Below are positions 57,864-64,000 of a DNA stretch of 64,000 nucleotides, one piece after another. A program made the position numbers and the translations under genes. Source of the stretch: Ehretia macrophylla (lineage: Eukaryota; Streptophyta; Magnoliopsida; Boraginales; Ehretiaceae); assembly GCA_037974665.1 (NCBI GenBank), contig CM075770.1, positions 23,547,501 to 23,611,500 on the forward strand. Direction: 5' to 3'. The notes below the pieces were generated by a model. It ran no database searches. It was not told the origin of the DNA and saw only the letters and a list, made by a program, of their open reading frames with translations. Numbering within the stretch: the stretch's first letter is position 1; each line of letters opens with the position of its first letter.

Positions 57864-60800
57864 GTCTCAGGTCAAGAGAGAAGAGCGATGGCATACCTTG
57901 GGTCACTCGCTTCTTTGGGGCAAACTTTCATTTGTTCTCTTTCCTTCTTTCTTTTTTTAAAAAAACAAATGTTATCACAGTTTGATTTTCTTTAATTCTC
58001 ATCTTGTTCAATCTTGATGGCAGCTAGTTTATTTATTTATTACGTCATTAAGTTCAAAGAGTCATTCTAGCATCTGCTTTCAATGCTTGCTAGTAAACAG
58101 TTGGTGTATCTTTCCTCGCCCTCACTTAACGTATTTGCTTTCTTTTAAGTAATACAATACGTTGTGAAAATAGGATTCAACAAGAGGAATCAAAGCTTCC
58201 CTTTCTGGTAGCTTTGCTACCTTGAGAACAATGAGAGTAGAACCTGAAGTAGACTTTAAGATAGATGTCACTAACTTGCGTTCCTTACTAAAGAAATGCC
58301 CTTTCGCCTTCTGCTCCTAGTCCACTTTTTTATTTAATAAGAGAATCCTGCTTTATCATTTAAAATTCTTCCTATTTTTCTGAGAGAAATGCCAAAACTA
58401 AGACTAATTCATTTAGTCTAATGGGCCCACCTTAGGTCATGAGCTGCCTTAAAGCATTCCTTTATCCCTACTAACTACTCCTAAGGGCGTACTCCACCAT
58501 GAGCAGTGGAGTAAGCTCTCAGGCCTTCCTTTCTTCGGCATTCATTCGTCTTAAAATAATCTTGGGCTACCTTGCTACAGGTGAGATAAGTAATCCTTCT
58601 TCTAGGTTGTCTAAGGCACTAAGATCTCTTTCAAACTACCAGAAAGACCCCTAAGGCAGTTGAGGTTCAGCGGACTGAAAGGAAAACAGGTAGGCCGCCT
58701 TTGATTTTTTCTTGAGCAGATCGGGGGGTATATGCCAGGCAAAAGCTTCACCGACCCCTGATGGAGCTCCGGCGGTGCTTCGATCATTGACAAGGTTCAA
58801 AGAAATGGTGGGACATTGATAAAGAATACATGACTAACAACAATGAATATCCTTCGCCCATTATCACCTCATCTTTACCCATCGTCATTTAAGGTAATGA
58901 ATGGGGAGAGTCTAGGATCTAAGCGGATTGAAGTTAAGAAAGGACTCCCTGTAGGCCAACGAAAGCTATAAGTTGTGGACCTTGACTTGGAAGCCGAGGT
59001 GAATTGTCTAAGATATTGGCCGTTCAAAAGACAGACCCTTTTCTTCAAGCCAACTGGAAACCATGGGTAAAGTTGTCAAATAAGATCCCGCTAAATTGGC
59101 GAAACGAACCATACTTCAAATATCATTCGGAGTAAGGCCATTCGCTGGATTAAGACTAAAAAACTGACCATTCCTTATCGCCCAACAAAAGACCTCACTA
59201 CGTACCTCGGCCTTAAGATTTAAGTTAGGGTTCCTAGTATAAGAAAAAAAGTAGAGCTAGGCAAGGTCTTCTATGAGTAAACAAGATGAGGATCGAGGTA
59301 GTTAAGCTCCCTAAGGGGAAGTTGCTTTCCAATATAAAAAATATTATTTCTACTTCGCTTTGCTCGCTTTTTTCTAATGCTTTTTCCCTTGGGGGCTTTC
59401 CACCATTAACACTTGTTTACGTCCTACCCTATTCACTGGCATTGAACTATTCTCTCATAGTCCCACTCTTGGAACTAAAAGAACTATTCACTTTCCACTA
59501 TGCACTACGCTTGAAACTATGATTTCCCTTTGTTAGCTAACTACTAATAGTGAAACTACTATAAATACAAAGTAAAATTTTACTCCTTTCCTTTATAGCC
59601 CGCCAAGGAACAAGTAGCCTTCACCACCTATTCCAGCCTGAAGGAAATGCATGAGCGAAATACTCTTTCTGTTGCAATTCTTTCTTTACACGTAAACCCT
59701 TTCAAAATCATATTCAAGCTTTCTTAACGTCTTCCTACGCAGAAAGCTCTATATTCATAGATCGGTCATTCCAGATGTGATGTTGCGCCGATCAGCGCAA
59801 TCAATATCTAACGCGAGGCCAGTTCCTCTTTATACGATTACGATAAAGATTGAGCTGATTAGTCAGCTTTGCCTTGTTGATACGCTAAAGCATAGCAACC
59901 CTAGAACTCACAAACTAAAGAGCTCACGTCACGAACTAAAGATGCTACGTGACGCTTCATATGCAGATACAAAGGCCCAACCCATTATGACTAATGAAGG
60001 CTACTTTTTTGTTTGCTTGATGAGTTAGGTTCTGCCCATTCGATTGGCAAAGTTTTTGAGTAGGTTTTCCTTCAATTGATTGAGATCAATATTTTCTTTT
60101 TCATTTTGCCTGATTGGAACATGGATTTCTTTTACCGTTTATTGAGTCTTTAGAAAGAGTCTTTCTCTGTGGCAAGCATATCAAGCAGGATCTAGAGGAT
60201 AAGATAGATGAGGACAGTATCGAACAGTTGATCGACTAGGCCTTGAGTGTTTAGACCATTTTTCACTGACACGTATAAAGAAGTAAATGAAGCATGCATG
60301 TAAGGGGGATAAATTGATTGCTTAACGAGTCTTTCTGGCTTTTTCAATTCCTTTGCCAATTTCCTCATGTCTTGGATGAGTTGATTCTTTTATTGTGGGG
60401 ACCCATCTTTCGGAAGTCGTGAACTAGAGAGACCAATAGCACAATAGCATGCTCCAAAACAAGCTAATAGATTTCTAATAGTTAATAATAACTAAGAAAC
60501 AATAAAAAAGAACTACTTGAATAAAGATATAATAACTTGAATCTATATAGAATATCAAATTTAGAAATAGATAATCAGTAAGTTATCTTTATCTTTATAT
60601 AACTCGTTATCTACTTGTAAGGGCGAACCTGCAGTTCTAAAGTTGTTCAGGCAAAAACCATGCCTGCCGAAAGATTCATTGATTTGATTGAACCTAGCGG
60701 GAGAAAGGAATTTTCAAAATGATTTTTCCATGGTTCACTTGTTCTTTCCCCTATTTCACTAGAAATGGAATGGATGAGGCAGAGGTGACTGCTAGGGAGG

Positions 60801-63680
60801 CAGTAATAGCGCATGCAGTTGACTCGGGACCCGTTCCAACATCCATTCATGTCCCTCCAGATCCGAAGCATCATACGAATCCAAATGTGAATGAAACGCC
60901 TACCCCTCTTGAATTGTCAGAAAGTGACCGATAGACAACTGAGATTTTGAATCTGAACTGGCTTCTTTCCATTCCCTTATCTGATTTAGAAGGGGTTGAT
61001 CCTCGAAGTCTAACTCAAGCTGCAGAGCTTTTTGATGACTGAGAAGGTGATACCGAATCGATGAGAGAATTGGATCAATAAGCCAGCAGATATCTGAGTT
61101 CCTGTCCTAACTCATGAATAGACTGTTTTTGATGTTGACGTTTACACCAATGTATACTTTTGTATACTGTCCCTTATGGGTCCGAGCTTTTCTGTTTGAA
61201 TAGTCCCTGCCGTGAGTCAATGCATTAATGCACAATTCCCTTTGTCGTGAAATGAAATCCCAAGTTAGTAAAGTATTGAATAGTTAACGCGCGCTAATGG
61301 AATATATTGTATTGTTGGACTGCACGCGAGTCTATTAGTCCAATAAGAATGCCCAACGCAATCCAAAATGAAAGTACCACAAGTGAGCCGAGGGCATTAA
61401 GCGTTCTCAGACCAATGTCCATCTAACATATCCTAATTAGAACGGCCACCCAAAGGGCCCAGCTTTAGCTGCCACAATTCTATTCCCTCAGAGGTTTCCT
61501 AAGGGGTGTCCCCTTTCAATAAGTTCGTTCATTTTAATTCATCAAAAAACTTCCTTAGATAGAGGTCCTTCTTTTCTTGCTCTAGGGATGATGTTGAAGA
61601 AAGAAGTTCTCTTTCTAGTACCTCAGTTTCCTTTTTCTCCTTACTGATCATTAGTAGTGGCCATGTTGCATAATCACACTCCTCATTATAATCACCAAAT
61701 TGTTGGCGCTCTAGCCGGAAGATCTATCAATGAGGAATTAACCGCTGGTACGCTTTAAAGGCATCATAACTTGAAACTTCCCATTCATTCTCAGTTTGTT
61801 TCATTCTTACTTTTGGCTTTTTGAGCAGTATAATCGAAAAGTTCAATAAAGAAAGGCTCGACTGGTTGTTAAGGGTGAAAGGGTCTATGCTTCATCGAAA
61901 GATGCTCAATGATGACCCCCATTTCCCTATTTTTTTGATAAGACCAACTTCTTGGCCCATTTGACTTTTTGCTAACCGGGGTTTCTGTCTTTCAGATGAA
62001 TAATGAATCTTGGTTGTAGTTGTTGTGGATTTCAAGAGTCGGCGCCTTATCTCCAAAGCTTTGTTCCTAGGTGCTTGAGATATACCTTCCAAATCACCTT
62101 CGGAGACAAGCATAGAGTGTGGCAATTATCCATTCTTCAGCTAAGTCCGGTATGGTTTTCTTTGCAGTGAGTTTGATAAACCGCCCCTAAAAGGGCCCCC
62201 TCCTTCTCCCTCTAAGGCTGAGGGGTATCTTGTTTGCTATCATGACTATTGGTACATTGTGCTTCTTGGTCAATACTCTCTCGTACTTAGAATCAAGCCG
62301 GCACTTCTTCCCATCTTTCACTGGGTGGGGCTTTTGGGGAAGCCTTTCCTTCTTATGTGCCTTTTTCCTGAAAAGGTGGATTTTGAACTGCTTTGGCCCA
62401 ATCTGTCTTTTTGATTTCATTCTACCAGCTGGGACAAAGGCAGATGGTCCAATTTCACAATCGTAGATTCATGTAGAAAACGATCAGACGCTAAGCTAAG
62501 CTGATGCGGAATTTTCTTGTTATTTTTATTGTTGCTTCCGCAAAAGCGGTTTTCAATCCCTATGGTTGGAATTTTTTCCTTTTTCATTTCTCTGTTGAAA
62601 CGATTCCGTTGACTTTGCTTTCCACCCCATATACCATTGCTTGCCGTCAATCCCTTCGGCCTAAAAATGGTAGTTATCATTAGCACTATTTTTTCTTTGA
62701 TCTTGGGACAAAGAAAGATTGTCAAATATAGAGTACAATATCGAAGAGTAGGTTTACCCAGACTAGAGACTAATCTCGTTACTCAATAAAGTACAATTTC
62801 ATCAGAGATTATTTTTTTGATCTTGAATCTGAGCGCTTAGCTACTACCGATCGGTTAACCAGGCAAGACAACCACTATAGGGCCCAATCTTCTTTTGATA
62901 AGACCAATCCGACTTGAATTTGAGTAAATAAGAGAATAGGCTACGCTGCTAAAACTACGAATTCGGCTATGGCTGGTGGAGAATGTGAATCAATCATGAA
63001 TGCAGTTCTTGCCTACTTATTCGGAGGGGGAAGACTCGAGAGTTTGTCGGATGGAAGTGAGATGGCCAAGCCTTGGATGAATGGAATCGGCCCTTTCCCA
63101 TTTCTTTTAGTATACCTGCTTTCAAGCATTGGTTCCATGGATGGGACAAGAGATGGGGATAGAAGTAAAACAGGAGCTTCTAAGCCCAATACATCTAGTT
63201 CTGACCTATTATGGGGGACCTAAGGTTATCCTTCCTGGGAGAAGGCGTTAGGGTTAGAAGCTGAGGGGTGATCAGGAGATTGAAAAGAAAAAGATGGAGG
63301 GTTGCTCATACTCGCTTTCACCTGTTAGATGCAACTACACCAGGTACCAGTGACGAGCTAACTAAAGGACTCGAAGAAAGGTTATGCAGGTGGGTATTCA
63401 TTTGCAGTTGCTGGTTTAGGCCGTGTGGATGGAAAGAAAGATGAATAGTTCAGTTGGCCTTTGCCTGGCACTGGAACCGGAGATGGAGACAAAGGTGGAC
63501 TTCTCACCTGAAAGAGGCTACAACTTTACCTTCTAGAAGCGAATTCTGGGCATCAATGCACTAACACTGTCTTGCTCGCCTTTCTTCCTTTTGTTCGGAA
63601 CAGACTCCCACTCGGACTGACCGATGGCATTTCTTCCCTGGCCTACCATCCAAGGGCAAGAGAACTCGATAGCACTTTCA
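57864..63680. other. Unassigned spacer, partly mitochondrial-like
   Basis: No gene is recognised on either strand. Open frames up to 102 codons (for example minus 62,417-62,725 and plus 59,777-60,028) match nothing I know. An AT-rich stretch lies at about 60,470-60,615. No LTR ends with TSDs were found here. Confidence 0.4.
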
Positions 63681-64000
63681 AGAAGAAATCCACCTGAACT
63701 GACCATTTAAGTTGTCTTTAACAATAAGGCCTTACATCTTATTCATCTCTGCTTGCTCTTCCAAGTTTTTTACTCATTCCTCCGATCACCACCAACCACA
63801 ACAAGGTGAACCAGCTCTCGGAGATGAGCATTCTTTCCATACCATTCAACGATTCTAGTCAAGTTCTTCACATGGTCCAACCTTACCATTGTGAAGAAGA
63901 TCGGCTTGCTCCGGTCCTTTAGCACACATCAGTGTTCTTTGTTCTCAACATGGCTGTAAATTCACTCATCTCCTTACAATCGAATGGCTTTCACTTCTCA
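63681..64000 (-). pseudogene. Sucrose synthase exon fragment, broken
   Basis: This is a fragment of a nuclear-encoded enzyme that cleaves sucrose with UDP to UDP-glucose and fructose in the cytosol. Minus-strand reading from the window edge: IYSHVENKEH, a stop, [40 protein letters not shown] and [12 protein letters not shown]. After a frameshift come NLEEQAEMNKM, a stop where Tyr is expected, and GLIVKDNLNGQFRWISS. The [15 protein letters not shown] and NLNGQFRWISS segments are diagnostic of the glucosyltransferase domain. Homology ends at about 63,681, possibly an exon boundary. At least two stops and a frameshift make it a pseudogene. It continues beyond the right edge. Confidence 0.9.

Noticed and set aside
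62187..62725. Basic open frames on the minus strand (Lys/Arg rich)
   Set aside because: They resemble ribosomal proteins only in composition; no motif could be matched.
1..64000. The window as a contiguous piece of a present-day mitochondrial genome
   Set aside because: Nested LTR elements with intact 5-bp TSDs interrupt rpl5 and atp6, and every mitochondrial gene is damaged. Retrotransposition with staggered cuts is a nuclear process. Read depth would settle it.

Overview
This is plant DNA, almost certainly a nuclear chromosome of a flowering plant (probably a eudicot; the species cannot be read from the sequence). It carries a decayed insertion of mitochondrial DNA (a NUMT) that was invaded by LTR retrotransposons. 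The mitochondrial origin rests on recognisable pieces of atp6, atp9, rpl5, rps14, cob and rps1, all on the minus strand, with rpl5-rps14-cob in the order conserved in many angiosperm mitochondria. A mitochondrial-type tRNA-Cys relative lies on the plus strand. All six protein genes are damaged. The nuclear location rests on nested LTR elements with 5-bp target-site duplications (TSDs), several of them inside the mitochondrial sequence.

Layout. Positions 1-24,730 are a retrotransposon nest. A plus-strand non-coding LTR element (LARD-2) was hit in its 5' LTR by a minus-strand Tekay-like Ty3/gypsy chromovirus (TEK-1). TEK-1 was then hit in pol by a solo LTR (sLTR-1), itself hit by another solo LTR (sLTR-2), and in its 3' LTR by a second LARD (LARD-1). 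Positions 24,731-34,173 hold spacer and a broken L1-type LINE, interrupted by solo LTRs sLTR-3 (26,823-29,332) and sLTR-4 (29,690-31,375). Positions 34,174-53,062 are the mitochondrial core: tRNA-Cys, rps1, cob, rps14, rpl5, atp9 and atp6. Here rpl5 is split by a miniature LTR element (TRIM-1), which is itself split by a 3.1-kb solo LTR (sLTR-5). atp6 is split by a complete 7.8-kb LARD (LARD-3, 44,888-52,659). Positions 53,063-64,000 are unassigned, partly mitochondrial-looking sequence with one more solo LTR (sLTR-6, 55,303-57,863), ending in a decayed sucrose synthase exon fragment.

Nothing here looks like a working gene set. The three LARDs have primer binding sites, polypurine tracts and long LTRs but no gag or pol. 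They share LTR blocks with TEK-1, so a TEK-1-like element may have supplied their proteins. TEK-1 itself carries stops, a frameshift and a gag-to-RT deletion. The window is most useful as a relative-age record: intact TSDs and paralogous LTRs that still show the empty site order most of the insertions, and the mitochondrial genes show stop codons and frameshifts at known gene positions.
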